Part shown: positions 31,721 through 42,385 of the stretch, one piece after another
How the letters are laid out: every line of letters begins with the position of its first letter
Position numbering within the stretch: position 1 is the stretch's first letter
Origin: Torymus aiolomorphi
Lineage: Eukaryota; Arthropoda; Insecta; Hymenoptera; Torymidae
Direction: 5' to 3'
Length of the DNA: 64,000 bases
Assembly: GCA_036365515.1 (NCBI GenBank)
Contig: CM070877.1
Span: 60,623,975 to 60,687,974 of the forward strand
The notes under the pieces: generated by a model
Database searches by the model: none
What the model was told of the DNA's origin: nothing
Seen by the model: only the letters and a program-made list of their open reading frames with translations
Program-made: the position numbers and the translations under genes

Positions 31721-33387
31721 TTAGGGCAGTAGCGCGCTATATATCCGACAAGGCCGCATGAGTAGCAACTCAGCGGCGGCCTTGGTCCTTTCGGAGGGCT
31801 ACCCTCGGGGCTGGTGGAGGGCGCGGAGCCGTTCGGTGGGCTCGTCGCCTTCGCCCCCTGCCTCGGTTCTGGGGGCCTTCTTGCCCCGCCACGCCCAGAT
31901 GGCTGGTTACCGCGCCCTCTGCGCGGCCCAGGGGGCGTATTTCGCCCGGAGCGCTCTCCTCCGGAGCCTCGCCGGTCGGAAAGACGCTCGCTTAGCACTC
32001 GCCGAAGCATTTCCTCCAAACCCTCCAGCTTGGCGTCCTTCTCGACCACCGCAGCAGCCACTTTGCCTTCCTTGGCATCGCCTTTCGGCTTTCGTGGCGC
32101 GTCGGTGTTTGCCGGCGGTTTATACGCCATTTCCGGCAGTAGCGCCGCTGTTGGCGGTGGTGGAGGTCGGAACGTCTTGGAATTCTCCAACGTTTGCTCC
32201 GCGTCCACTGCCAACTCCAGTAGCTCCTCTACTGTGCTGAAGTCTGACCTACGGACCATCGCTTGCAGCTGGAGCCGTAGGTTTCGGTGCAGCTGATCCA
32301 GCTGTTGCTCCGAGCTGGGGGGCGGCGATATCTTCCTCACTATCGCAATGAGGCACGTGATATAATCTCTCACGGCCTCGTCCGCCCCTTGGGTGCGGTT
32401 GTTCGCCTCTGCTATCAACCGCTGCTGGTACCTCTTCGTCGTCCCGTACCAGCGTTTCGCTGCAGTCACGAACTCTTGCCACGTGGCCCATTTCTCTTTC
32501 TCATTACGGTACCACGTGGCCGCCGTGTCAGTGAACAGCTCTGACAACGACGACAACACCTCTTCTTCGGAGAGGTTTGCCAGGACTCGACAGTCCTCCA
32601 GCCTCGCCAGGAATACATCGATACTCTGGCTCTTCGCCCCAGAGAATCGAATTTGCCATTTCCTCACGATTTGGCCTATGTCTCGCGAGTGGAACATACT
32701 CGACCTCGAGAAGTTCCCTGTCGCGCCTGGCGCGCCATATGTCGGCCAGCTCGAGCCTCTCTCCGAACTTCGGCGGTCACCCCCCACCCAGGCTGCGTTT
32801 ACTCCTTGTAAATCAGCCTGACCATCACGCCGAGCTGGCGGTGGTGTCGATTGCGGACCGATCCACGTATCGTTGCCGGTGACGGTGTACGTGTCTTCAA
32901 ACTGCACGTTGTGACCTTGCCTGGGTTCCGCTATGTGCGTGCTGGAAGCGGCGTGTCGCTGTTGGTTTAAAACCAACTCCTCCAGCGACCTTACTTTCGC
33001 TATTAATTCCGCTAATAGCGAGCCGACTTCCCGAGGGATATAAAACTCGGAGCCGTCCTTTGCCAGGAGACGTAGCATCTCTCCTGGCTGCGCTTGTTGG
33101 TCGTCGCCGCGAGTTTCTTCTGCTTCGCTGTCCTGCTGCTGTAGAGGTAGCTGTGTGCGTTGCTCCTTTTGTTGTTGCGTAGTGTCCCGGTTACTGGCTG
33201 TGGTGTTTGGGTGTGGTGAGTGCTGGGTGTCGGACACGGCTTCCGCCGTCGTCCTACGCAGTATCTCCAATATCTGCTCGCTTTTGAGCACTACGTCCAG
33301 GGGGTGTAAATCCCAACTGGACGCTTCGACGAAGGAGCCGTCGTCTTCTAAAAGGATCCTCCGTAAGAGGTTTTCCCTTAGTGCCAT
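31690..33387 (-). CDS. gag: gypsy 2 Gag
   Basis: A 565-codon frame from an ATG at 33387. The central part has the retrotransposon capsid pattern (VRKWQIRFSGAKSQSIDVFL, ATWYRNEKEKWATWQEF). A basic Gly/Arg/Pro-rich linker follows, then a nucleocapsid knuckle, CYSCGLVGYIARYC. This knuckle has the C-x2-C-x4-x-x4-C spacing but Tyr in place of the zinc-binding His. Gag packages the element RNA. Its last codons contain the slippery heptamer for protease expression. Confidence 0.88.
   Translation of the reverse strand: MALRENLLRRILLEDDGSFVEASSWDLHPLDVVLKSEQILEILRRTTAEAVSDTQHSPHPNTTASNRDTTQQQKEQRTQLPLQQQDSEAEETRGDDQQAQPGEMLRLLAKDGSEFYIPREVGSLLAELIAKVRSLEELVLNQQRHAASSTHIAEPRQGHNVQFEDTYTVTGNDTWIGPQSTPPPARRDGQADLQGVNAAWVGGDRRSSERGSSWPTYGAPGATGNFSRSSMFHSRDIGQIVRKWQIRFSGAKSQSIDVFLARLEDCRVLANLSEEEVLSSLSELFTDTAATWYRNEKEKWATWQEFVTAAKRWYGTTKRYQQRLIAEANNRTQGADEAVRDYITCLIAIVRKISPPPSSEQQLDQLHRNLRLQLQAMVRRSDFSTVEELLELAVDAEQTLENSKTFRPPPPPTAALLPEMAYKPPANTDAPRKPKGDAKEGKVAAAVVEKDAKLEGLEEMLRRVLSERLSDRRGSGGERSGRNTPPGPRRGRGNQPSGRGGARRPPEPRQGAKATSPPNGSAPSTSPEGSPPKGPRPPLSCYSCGLVGYIARYCPNCAGNGKGSG
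31708..31714 (-). promoter_or_regulatory. gag-pro slippery heptamer GGGAAAC
   Basis: Read in the gag frame as G-GGA-AAC, this is an exact X-XXY-YYZ site lying inside the gag/pro overlap, six codons before the gag stop. A -1 slip here enters exactly the protease frame. The GGGAAAC heptamer is a known retroviral frameshift site. Confidence 0.8.
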
Positions 33388-33397
33388 CCGCCGGGGA

Positions 33398-33592
33398 TTA
33401 CATCCCCGGCTCTTCCGGCTCCTCGAAGTCTTGAGGCGTGTAGTTACCCAGCACCCACTGGCTTAGCCTGTGCATTCTCAAGAATGTGGAGTCGTGTCGC
33501 CTCAATTGCAACTCCGACAGGTGGCTATCGATCTCGCTTGGCGAGATCGACCATACCCAATCCTCCACAGCTTCCTGGATGTTGTATGACAT
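33398..33592 (-). CDS. gypsy 2 small ORF upstream of gag
   Basis: 64 codons from the ATG at 33592 (MSYNIQEAVEDWVWSISPSE), ending 10 nt before the gag ATG in a different frame. The composition looks like a globular helical peptide (SEIDSHLSELQLRRHD). It may be a short leader protein, a regulatory uORF, or a gag N-terminus separated by an indel. No known domain. Confidence 0.4.
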   Translation of the reverse strand: MSYNIQEAVEDWVWSISPSEIDSHLSELQLRRHDSTFLRMHRLSQWVLGNYTPQDFEEPEEPGM

Positions 33593-33875
33593 CGTTCGCT
33601 GGTTGTGCGTGTGCAAGGGGATTCCTCTTCAATCCCGCAATTTACTATGCTTTTGCACGGCCAGTGGTATCCTTCACAAGGTACCTACTGGATTACCACT
33701 GGCTCAGGAAGTAACGATCTTCCCCAACTGGTGGTTTGGTCTTTACGCTATACCGAGGTTAACTCGTTTTTACTCACTTGCCTGGAGGTTATGTCGCTTT
33801 TGGCGTATTGCGCAAGCGTAATAGTCGTTCGCGCAACCGATTCCCGGCCAAAACTGAAATTCGCGATTTTCGGGC

Positions 33876-34090
33876 GCTGCGCATGCGCGGCACTAAAATC
33901 ACTATGTGTATCCGTACCGCCGCCGCATGCGCAGACGATTCTGCGTGTAAAAACAAAAATTTGATCTTTCGACCTTTTGCGCATGCGCAAAACCGAAATT
34001 AGTGAATATGCCCACCTCCTCGTGGGATGGGCAACCGAATTCGCGATAGCGATTTTTCACTTTTTATTTTCGGATTCTGCGCATGCGCGG
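33876..34090. promoter_or_regulatory. NRF1/EWG-type palindromes in the gypsy 2 leader
   Basis: TGCGCATGCGC occurs at about 33878-33888, 33978-33988 and 34078-34088, exactly 100 nt apart, and CGCATGCGCA at 33924-33933. TGCGCATGCGCA is the palindromic target of NRF1 and its insect orthologue EWG. They sit between the 5' LTR and gag, in diverged repeats of about 100 bp. They may act as an internal promoter or enhancer, or as CpG-rich repeats with no such role. Confidence 0.55.
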
Positions 34091-34582
34091 GTCCAAAATT
34101 ACTGCGCGCGCACCTTACGGTATCCCCGCGCAGGCGTCTTCGCGAATTAAGCCCTAAATCCGAAAATCCAAACGAAATCCCCAGTATTTAAATACTGGGT
34201 GCGTAATCCGGTAGTTTACTCCCCGGTGTGCACGTGTGATGACGCACAAAGAGATAAAACGCTAGGACCTATATAAAACAATTTTAATAATATAATACAT
34301 AATTAATAAATAATTGCTACCTAATCTCTTTGTCGTCCTCGCTAAATACTTCAACAAATGCTCGGCCTTCACAAGCAATGTTCCTCACTAAATACGTGCA
34401 GACCGGGTCAATTCCTCCAAGCAAGGTTAGAAACCACCAGTTGGTTACCCTTGCACACACTGTACACTTTGTAATAATTAATTATCACCGCGATAATTAA
34501 TTATTCGCAACGCGCGTCTCGACCTGTTTCGACGATCAACCAATTACTGTAAAATTCACCGTTCCCTAATCTAATGTGCTGC

Positions 34583-34602
34583 ACACGTTAATGGGCGCCA
34601 GT
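34583..34602 (-). promoter_or_regulatory. gypsy 2 primer-binding site
   Basis: On the minus strand, two bases inside the 5' LTR, the sequence TGGCGCCCATTAACGTGTG begins with the usual TGGCGCCC. I could not assign the tRNA with certainty. Confidence 0.6.
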
Positions 34603-35872
34603 TGTAACGGGGTGAATTTAGAAGAGGGTATTAATCCCTCTCTGGGATGCGCCAGGCGATAAACGGGCGTCTACTACGCCCAGAGCAGCGCGCCGTTGTA
34701 GACGGACCCGTCGGCCGGCCGGAGCGCGTTGGCGCAGGCTCAGAACAAGCGCGCCCGGCTTTCGCTGTAGAAAGCTTAGGCCGCCTTCTACTAGACCCGG
34801 CGCTGCGCTCTGCCGCTGCCGCTGACTTCGGCGCACAATTCACCGGCGGCTAGATATGCACTAGCCTGACCTACTCTCGCCGGTGTTCCCGTACAACGTC
34901 GCTCAGGTTAACCTGAGCGACTTTCACTTACAATTTCCCCGTTGACGTTGCTCCTCTAGGAGGTGAAGCCTCCGACTAGCTGCAGCTGCTGAAAAGGTAG
35001 AGGGCGGTATTCGGGGGGATAGGGAACGGTTACTCGCGAAATGACAGACTCGACACGAATAATGAAAAGTAAAATAAATAAAGTTTATTCGTCCAAAAAG
35101 AATCGCGCTAAGGGGCGCGAAGCCCGAACATCTACAAAAACGAACGCGCAGGCCGAGACTTACGCGGAGCCGGCCGGTCGCACGGCCGGCGTCACCGCGC
35201 CGCGAGACGCCACAAAATGGCCGCCGCGCTCTCGCACACGAGGCCGCTTGCCTCTACGCAGGCGGCGTCGGATAGCCGCGCAACACTTCTTACGCGTGGC
35301 CGCTCGCACGCAAAACCTACGCGGCAAAAATACAAATGAAGCGCACACTTACTTTAGCGCTGGCCAGCGCGTCGCCCGAAGTCTACCTCTCTCTCTCTCT
35401 CTGTCACGCTCCCGCGCTCTCGCCTTCTCGCTGCGAGGCGTCGGGCCTCGTGGCTCCTCGAGCCTCGGCTGCCGCCTCTTTCTCTCTCTCCTCCTCTCCC
35501 TTTCTGGGTGGCGGAGTGGCCTGGCCGGCGAAGGCAGCCGGCGTTGCGTCGCTGCTGGGCTGGCGGCGGATCGGAGGCGCGGAGGGCACTTCTCGCAGGG
35601 CGTGATGCGGCACTCGCGGGGCACTTGGAGGCACGGCACTGGTGAGGCAAAACTGGCACGTGCGCACCTGTTGCGCTACAGGACTAGACTAGCCTCAATG
35701 GCCGCGGCGTCCCTTCGGAGCGCTACGGCGGCGTCTTCTTCTTCTTCTTGCTTCGCCTCCCGCGCGTCCCGCTTGGCGCGCAGCGAGCCGCTGTACGTGC
35801 AAGCGCGCGCGATTCAAACCTCGCGGCGCGGTACACGCGGCTCTTTCGCCTTTATTGCCTGCACCCGTTACA
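34603..35872 (-). repeat. gypsy 2, 5' LTR
   Basis: 1270 bp. The few differences from 25738-27006 include a T insertion near 34929, a small change near 34977 and single substitutions such as near 35098 and 35603. The right edge is followed by ATAT. Confidence 0.93.
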
Positions 35873-36038
35873 ATATATATATATATATAAACGTACAAAA
35901 TAAATCAAGAAATATTAATATGGGTAGAATGTGTTGAAGATAATTAACTTATGCACGAGCTTAATGAAAGGAATTGAGTTTTGGTCTATATAATTTTTAT
36001 AGCCAGTATATTTTAATTAAGTTAAAAGAAACTTATTG

Positions 36039-36046
<8 letters not shown>

Positions 36047-36130
<84 letters not shown>

Positions 36131-36146
36131 ATAATATATATATATA
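36047..36146. repeat. (TA)n microsatellites
   Basis: Long TA tracts with small interruptions (TATATATC, TTATTGTATAA). Further tracts of the same kind lie at 36361-36475 and 37058-37132. Confidence 0.9.
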
Positions 36147-36159
36147 TATAATCATATAA

Positions 36160-36355
36160 ACATGGACTTATGCTGACACCAATGTATAAGACCACGTGAC
36201 CTGTCTGCATAAGTGTAGTACCGTTTATACAAGTGTCTGCACAAGTCTAGCGTGACTAAAGAAATAATCTCTCTACTTATGCTGACGTCTGCATAAGTCG
36301 GTCTCTGTCTGCATAAGTCTATTTAAATTTCGGAAAGTGTCTGCATAACTAGCGT
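36160..36355. repeat. cluster of GTCTGCATAAGT motifs
   Basis: GTCTGCATAAGT occurs exactly three times (about 36211, 36291, 36310). Two variants (GTCTGCACAAGT, GTCTGCATAACT) and the inverted form ACTTATGCTGAC (about 36165, 36278) also occur. At 36278-36302 inverted and direct copies abut, giving a palindrome. Confidence 0.6.
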
Positions 36356-36358
36356 TTC

Positions 36359-36481
<123 letters not shown>

Positions 36482-36680
36482 CAATAAGTTTCTTTTAACT
36501 TAGTTAAAATATACTGGCTATAAAAATTATATAGACCAAAACTCAATTCCTTTCATTAAGCTCGTGCATAAGTTAATTATCTTCAACACATTCTACCCAT
36601 ATTAATATTTCTTGATTTATTTTGTACGATTTATTTTGTACGTTTTATATATATATTATTGTATAATATATATATATATA

Positions 36681-36837
36681 TTATTGTCAATAAGTTTCTT
36701 TTAACTTAGTTAAAATATACTGGCTATAAAAATTATATAGACCAAAACTCAATTCCTTTCATTAAGCTCGTGCATAAGTTAATTATCTTCAACACATTCT
36801 ACCCATATTAATATTTCTTGATTTATTTTGTACGTTT
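36681..36837. repeat. third copy of the 155-bp arm
   Basis: It is near-identical to 36472-36630, from ATTATTGTCAATAAG to TTTATTTTGTACG, and is bordered by TA tracts. Confidence 0.8.
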
Positions 36838-37051
36838 ATGCAAAATATATATATAAGAAAACTTCCCACAATTTTTCAAGTTCAATTAAGGATATTTTAA
36901 AATACAAATATCTCGTGAAAACAAGTAATTTCTGTTTTCTTCTCTGAAAAGTTAATTAAAAATAATATATTTTAATATCTCACCTACTTCCACAATAGGT
37001 TAGTCTATTATATATATTATTGTACGTTCTTCTGTACGATTTTAGTACTCC

Positions 37052-37138
<87 letters not shown>

Positions 37139-37139
37139 T

Positions 37140-38490
37140 ATGTTAGTCACCTAGTAGATTTATGTTGATTTAGATAATTTATTCTAAAGCATGTGTTACA
37201 TCTTGCCTTTTTTTTGCTATGGTTTCAAATATAAAGAAAAAAAAAATAATAAAAAAAAAAAATAAAGAAATATATACATAGAAAACCTAAGACAAAAATT
37301 TATATATTGAGAGCGTGGCGTCCTTTTTAGGAGAAAGCGACGCTCAACATAGCAGAAAAGGTTATCGTCCTTTTCAGGGAAGCGTACCCCAGGTATAATT
37401 CTAAGAAGCGTGGCGTCCTTTTCAGGGAAGCGTGGGTAGCCATCTAAACTTTCACCAGGGAAAACTTCTCTTAAGGGCGAATGTCCATCTGTATACTACC
37501 CATCTTGCAAAAATTTGGAAAATTTTCATTGTAAGAATACTAAGAAAGTTCATTTAATAATGTTATTTCTTTTATTTTAACAACTAAAATTAAGACGCTA
37601 TGTAAATCTAATATTTTTAGGAATTGTAGTTATCGTTTTTCACGCAAATCTTTGTTTAATTTAGGTTTTTCTGCTTTTAACTTTATAAGAAACCTTTTGC
37701 TGATGTTTAACTGAATTTCTTATGTATGCGGTACTATTAATTTCATTATATTTAATTTATTGTTATAATAATTATGATGATAAATGAAACATCGTTTATG
37801 CATAATTTAAAAGGTTGTAAATTAAATACTCTTAGGTATATTTGCAATCACTTTATAGGCAAGTATAAAATATGTTGAATCTTTCCTCTTTTTATGTCCA
37901 TTATTTATGCTTAAAGTTAAATCCTTATCAACAATTAATGTTTGACCATTAATTAATTTATAAATGCCACCTAAGCATAAACTATGTTTTATTGTTAAGA
38001 AATTATGTTTAATATACTTAAATAATGAGGACACTTCACAGTAAGTTTAAGATACGAAAATATACTTATAAACAAAAACCTTATTCACAATTGTATTACA
38101 CATACCGTACTAACTTTAATTATTATATTTACCGTATCACAACTGTAAAAACAACTAAATTATGGAGCCTATTAGTTAATTAAAGCTTTTTAACCCTCTA
38201 AATTATAATTTTCATGTTTTTATATTTTAGAATCCATTTTCATTCTGATTTTCTTTCTATTTCAAATCAAAATATACAAGATGTACAATTATTATTTATT
38301 AAGTTATTTAATAATTTATATTAGCCCCGCCTTTTTCAACACTTTCACCAATTAAAAAGTAATATTTTAGAAAAATATAGGTTTTAAAATAATTTAGTTG
38401 TTTATTAATTAAGATTTATGCAAAAACTTGTATTAATTATTATTATTTACTATATTTAGATGCGTACTGAATATCCGAAGCTAATTAACC
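37140..38490. other. AT-rich DNA with a short repeated motif
   Basis: At 37315-37435 the phrases GCGTGGCGTCCTTTT and CAGGGAAGCGT recur two to three times. The minus-strand frame 37822-38034 (70 codons) has no recognisable domain. I see nothing else. Confidence 0.45.
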
Positions 38491-39640
38491 AATCCTCACG
38501 CAGAATCTTAGAAGGAGGAGTAGTAGAAGTTTCCGGAAAACCAACCGTAACCAATCAGGTAGATTTAGGTATTCCCTTTTTATTACCTAGGGCGGTCTCA
38601 AAACCCGAGCGACCTATAACATCCTTCCACGTTTAAGGGAAGAAGCGTCAGCGTCCTCCTAGTTAGGCTAGCTCGTAACGCTGCGTGTCTACTCCGCCTC
38701 AGTCACTCACCAGCAGTCACCCTGCAACAAGCTTGCATCACGCGCTCACTCATCACGCGCTCAATCACCGTCTCAACGAGGTTTTTATTCACGCGCTCTC
38801 TCACAACACAACCCTCAACCGGAGAGGTTCATTTTTTTTCTCTCCAAGTCTTTATTTATCTCAGTGTTTTGTTTTCTCTGAAATTTCCTGTACAACTTTA
38901 TTACCGTGCAATGGTAATAAATACGTTACATGACAATAAATTAATTGCATAAAGTTAAAAAGTTTCTTTTGCCTATTCATTTAAAACCAACTAAGCAAAC
39001 GACACTTGTTATTAAAACACGAAGCAGGGACAACGGATCATCGAAAGCTGCTAAGGACTAAGGAAAAATAGTAAGTGAATTATTTCATTCGCTGTCATAA
39101 CTTTTCTTTTAGTTAGCCTAGAGACTTTCCTTCCAAAATATTAACCCCATTTTGTGTATCTCTAAATCGTGATTCCGTTTACTTTCCCTTAAAACAAAGT
39201 GTTTCCGCCTACAATCTATCCATCTTTTTAAAACTGACCAACTAGATATCCTGAGATTAAAAACTATATTAGGGAATCTATTTCGCAAGTCGCCAGTAAC
39301 TTGGCCTTCCTTGTGGGTACATTCCCTAATCAAAATAAATCAACTGTTTAAAACAAATTTCGGAGTGAAAAAAAAAAGGAAACCAAGAAGAGTAACCAGC
39401 AACACCACTGGTTATTAAAATTTTTTACATCTATAATTATTTCAACCGCGTCGCGCCCTTTTGCTGCCCATAACACATCCCATCCTTCTAGTGTTAGTAT
39501 CTAGCTCAATCCCGAGCTAGTAGGTTTTCGTTAGCCTAGGCTCTAACCTGAGCAAAATAGTTTTTATAAAACTAACATGTTGGGTCTTCTTTGGTAGACC
39601 CGACGTAACATAAAATCGACCGCGTAGATCCGAAAATAAA
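38490..39640. other. unassigned, GC-richer island with polyadenylation-like signals
   Basis: 38490-38960 is less AT-rich than its surroundings and ends with two AATAAA motifs (about 38912 and 38935). It could be an old solo LTR, but no TG...CA pair with a duplication was found. The rest up to 39640 shows no gene. Confidence 0.35.
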
Positions 39641-39642
39641 GC

Positions 39643-39643
39643 G

Positions 39644-39687
<44 letters not shown>

Positions 39688-39756
39688 GCACGCACCCACC
39701 CACCCCCCCCCCCCACCCACCCACACACAGACACACACACACACACACACACACAC
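39643..39756. repeat. (CA)n and C-rich microsatellite near the element X right end
   Basis: CA units broken by CGCA and a C-tract. A CA-rich stretch followed by CCATACAGACA also precedes the right end of copy 1 (about 17130-17170), so it belongs to the element. Confidence 0.85.
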
Positions 39757-40212
39757 CCATACAGACATTTTCTAAAATCATGTGACACAAACTTCTAACA
39801 CCTTTATTCATGTTTCTAGAGCAATTTAAAGAAAATTAAAATTTTACTATTACAAAGCTTCCTCTATGAGGAAGCAAAAATACAATTCGTCGTATTGTGT
39901 CAAATTGTTGCAACAGACATTAAATAGTCAAAAAGATTGACTCGTCACTGAACAAAAAGAAAACAAGGCGGTGTATTTATAGTACGAATATAGTGTGTGT
40001 ACATAGTTTGTATATCATGTATATATAAAATCAAAATAGATACTAAACGGTTTAACTGACTATTGGAAATTTCTTTAAAGAATTTTTGTATGTATTTTTT
40101 AAGAATCATATGTCTAATTTTATATTAATGTTATTCATGTATGTCTAAATTTATTTTTTTCGGAATCTAAAACTTGGGCGTTGTCAAAATCGAAACCATG
40201 TTTATATTTGTG

Positions 40213-40476
40213 TCAGTGGGTTGATATGACGGACCTCTCATCTAACTTTTTAACGGCTCTATCATGTTCATACATGCGCTTTTTTAACTGTCTACTGGTT
40301 TGTCCAATATATATGGCGTTGCAGTCAGAACAATTAATTCTATAGACTACTCCACTCTTCACATGATTGTGTAGTAAATCTTTGCCTAGTTTAACAAAAT
40401 TATAGAACGTACTATTTAAGCAATTAATTAACATGATATTATTCTTGTGCAAAATACTCTTAAATTGTGGATTCAA
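40213..40476 (-). pseudogene. Penelope copy B GIY-YIG domain, truncated
   Basis: 87 codons containing SGVVYRINC, AIYIGQTSRQLKKR and EHDRAVKK, as in copy A. The frame is broken after that, and a short deletion near 40138 removes part of the C-terminal segment present in copies A and C. Confidence 0.8.
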
Positions 40477-40777
40477 CGATTTGATATATGGTGAGACTAA
40501 AATCGGTTTGTGTGTAATGCGATGGTTATACGAATCGATTGAAATATCGATTGGCTATACTATTTAAATAAGATATGCGTTTAACGATAAGTTTATTGAA
40601 GAACTGTTCTGGGTAATTATTAGCAATTAAAAGTTTCTTTATGAAGACAATATTTTTATTATGGAAGGATTTATGAGCGAGTTTTATGGCTCTATCAACA
40701 AGATTATAAGCTATTGCTTTTTTGGTAGATAATGGATGATGAGAAAGAAAAGAAATGAGATGGCCTGAGACGGTATT

Positions 40778-41693
40778 AGTCGAGGAAATGAAGCACTAAA
40801 AACGGCCTTACTATCGATTTTTTGGGCAGTAAGACGGATCGTAATGCGGTTTTTTGCATTCGATTCGTGAGAGTGTCCAGAAACTTTGTGACCCCAAGTG
40901 ATTAATTAATTTTTTGAAATTGCATTTGTGCATTAAAAAAATGCATTTTACAAATGCATTTCGAAGAGGCAATAAATAAAAAATTGTCAACACGGAAATT
41001 ATTACTGGAAATGAGTTTACTTTTGTTACTCGGGAGTTTTCGGGGTCGCTGAACACGAATATCATGACGGCAGCGGTGTCCGAGGTACCTGGTGCCCAGG
41101 GTGGACAGTATGAACGTCGTCTCCTAGAGTTTTACGGAAATTTGAAATATAATTAGACGAAACTAATTACTTGGGGGTTTTCGGGGTCGCTGAACACGAA
41201 TATCATAAGGGCAGCGGTCTCCGAGGTACCTGGTGCCCAGGGTGGACAGTATGAACGTCGTCTCCTAGAGTTTTACGGAAATTTGAAATATTATTAGTCG
41301 AAACTGTTTACTCGGGAGTTTTCGGGGTCACTGAACACGAATATCGCAACGGCGACGGACTCCGGGGTATCTGGTGTTCAGAATGGACAGTATCAACTTC
41401 GTCTCCTGGAATTATCTTGAGTATAACATTATTTTTACATGATATTAAATGTATTATTCTAAAAAATGTATTTAAATATTATAAAAAAAATGTAGTTTCT
41501 GGTCTGCAGGACTACAAAGTTTGTCTACTGAAGAAATTTTTTTTTTTTTTGAATTTGGCGCTTTGATGTAGTTGGTAGAGTTGGTAGCATTGATACGATG
41601 TATAACGGAATTCGGGTTAGCTGTTGTACGACTTATTTCACAGCTTACACAGTAGCAATACGGCGCACGTGTATTTTGTTTTGATTTTGTTCG
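40778..41693. other. foreign segment inside Penelope copy B
   Basis: It replaces the middle of the element and has sharp edges against copies A and D. It contains three tandem units of about 140 bp (41030-41418) and a T-rich tract near 41535. No terminal inverted repeat or duplication was found at its edges. Confidence 0.55.
41030..41418. repeat. tandem repeat, about 140 bp x 3
   Basis: Units start at about 41030, 41171 and 41311. Each has GAGTTTTCGGGGTC or close to it, CTGAACACGAATATC, a GGTAC/GGTAT-CTGGTG block and TGGACAGTAT. The first two are nearly identical, the third is more diverged. Not coding. Confidence 0.85.
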
Positions 41694-41866
41694 CATATAT
41701 TCTTTATGGTCTTACCACAAATACGATTCACAAAAGAAAGAATATAATATACTTTAACGTTAGGATCACATTTCATTAAATTTACTATATTATTTAAACG
41801 CGTATTGCAGATAGATGTAGGCTTATCCATATTAGTAGTAGAGTTGTTTCGAAGGTTGTATCCCAA
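41694..41866 (-). pseudogene. Penelope copy B N-terminal fragment
   Basis: It encodes MGYNLRNNSTTNMDKPTSIC and the following residues, matching the N-termini of copies A and D. It is lost where the foreign segment begins. Confidence 0.75.
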
Positions 41867-41869
41867 TTT

Positions 41870-42385
41870 CCGTATCGAAACTGGTCATCAAAATGGTAAA
41901 TTTCTTGGTTCGTTGAAAGTAAGCATGTTAGTGGACCCAATGCCTCAAATTAGAAATCGATTTGATAGGATGCTTGTTAGAGTTGATAGGGTTTTGAACA
42001 AAAATGATCGCCACGAGCCAGACACTTTATCCAAACACCTTATTTGTCGACGTTTCGGCTCTCGCAGAGAAGCCCTTTTCAAGACTGAAATAAACCAGAA
42101 CACAAGAATACACGTAAAATTAGAATAATTCGTACTACTGCGTAATAAGTTGCCAAAACAGATACATTACGTTATAGAAATCTTCGGTTAGATACACGTT
42201 CGCAGTCACAAAAGTTAAAAAAGAAATATTCCGCATGGACAAACTGAAAAAATACAATTCGTCATATTGTGTCAAAATGTTGTAACAGACATTAAATAGT
42301 CAAAAAGATTGACTCGTCTCTGAACAAAAAGAAAACAAGGCGGTGTATTTATAGTACGAATATAGTGTGTGTACATAGTTTGTGT
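41870..42385 (-). repeat. Penelope terminal repeat between copies B and C, cut by a solo LTR
   Basis: It matches the other terminal repeats. The hammerhead-like remnant is at 42047-42086 on the minus strand. The repeat is interrupted at 42385 and continues at 43787. Confidence 0.8.

Larger units (their letters stand above)
25738..35872 (-). mobile_element. Ty3/gypsy LTR retrotransposon 2, young, 10.1 kb
   Basis: LTRs 25738-27006 and 34603-35872 (TGTAAC...GTTACA) differ at only about six positions in 1270 bp. The flanking duplication is ATAT, in TA repeats. On the minus strand the order is leader with a small ORF (33592-33398), gag (33387-31690), protease (31720-31043), RT-RNase H-integrase (about 31054-28227) and a further ORF (28129-27245). 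Gag, pro and pol occupy three successive frames. Most genes look open. GC content is much higher than in the surroundings. Confidence 0.93.
39876..42130 (-). mobile_element. Penelope-like element copy B, internally replaced
   Basis: The terminal repeat resumes at 39881, followed on the minus strand by the GIY-YIG region (about 40476-40070) and the linker and C-terminal RT region up to 40777. The sequence then switches to foreign DNA (40778-41693) and returns as the N-terminal region at 41694-41866. About 1.7 kb of RT and N-terminal coding sequence is missing. Copy B is head-to-tail with copies A and C. Confidence 0.8.

Noticed and set aside
37822..38034. 70-codon minus-strand frame
   Set aside because: Short, AT-rich and without any recognisable motif. 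It could be a relic, but I cannot support it.
38685..38933. 82-codon frame in the GC-richer island, and a solo LTR call for 38490-38960
   Set aside because: The frame is His/Ser/Thr-rich without a domain. I could not find matching TG...CA ends with a target duplication.
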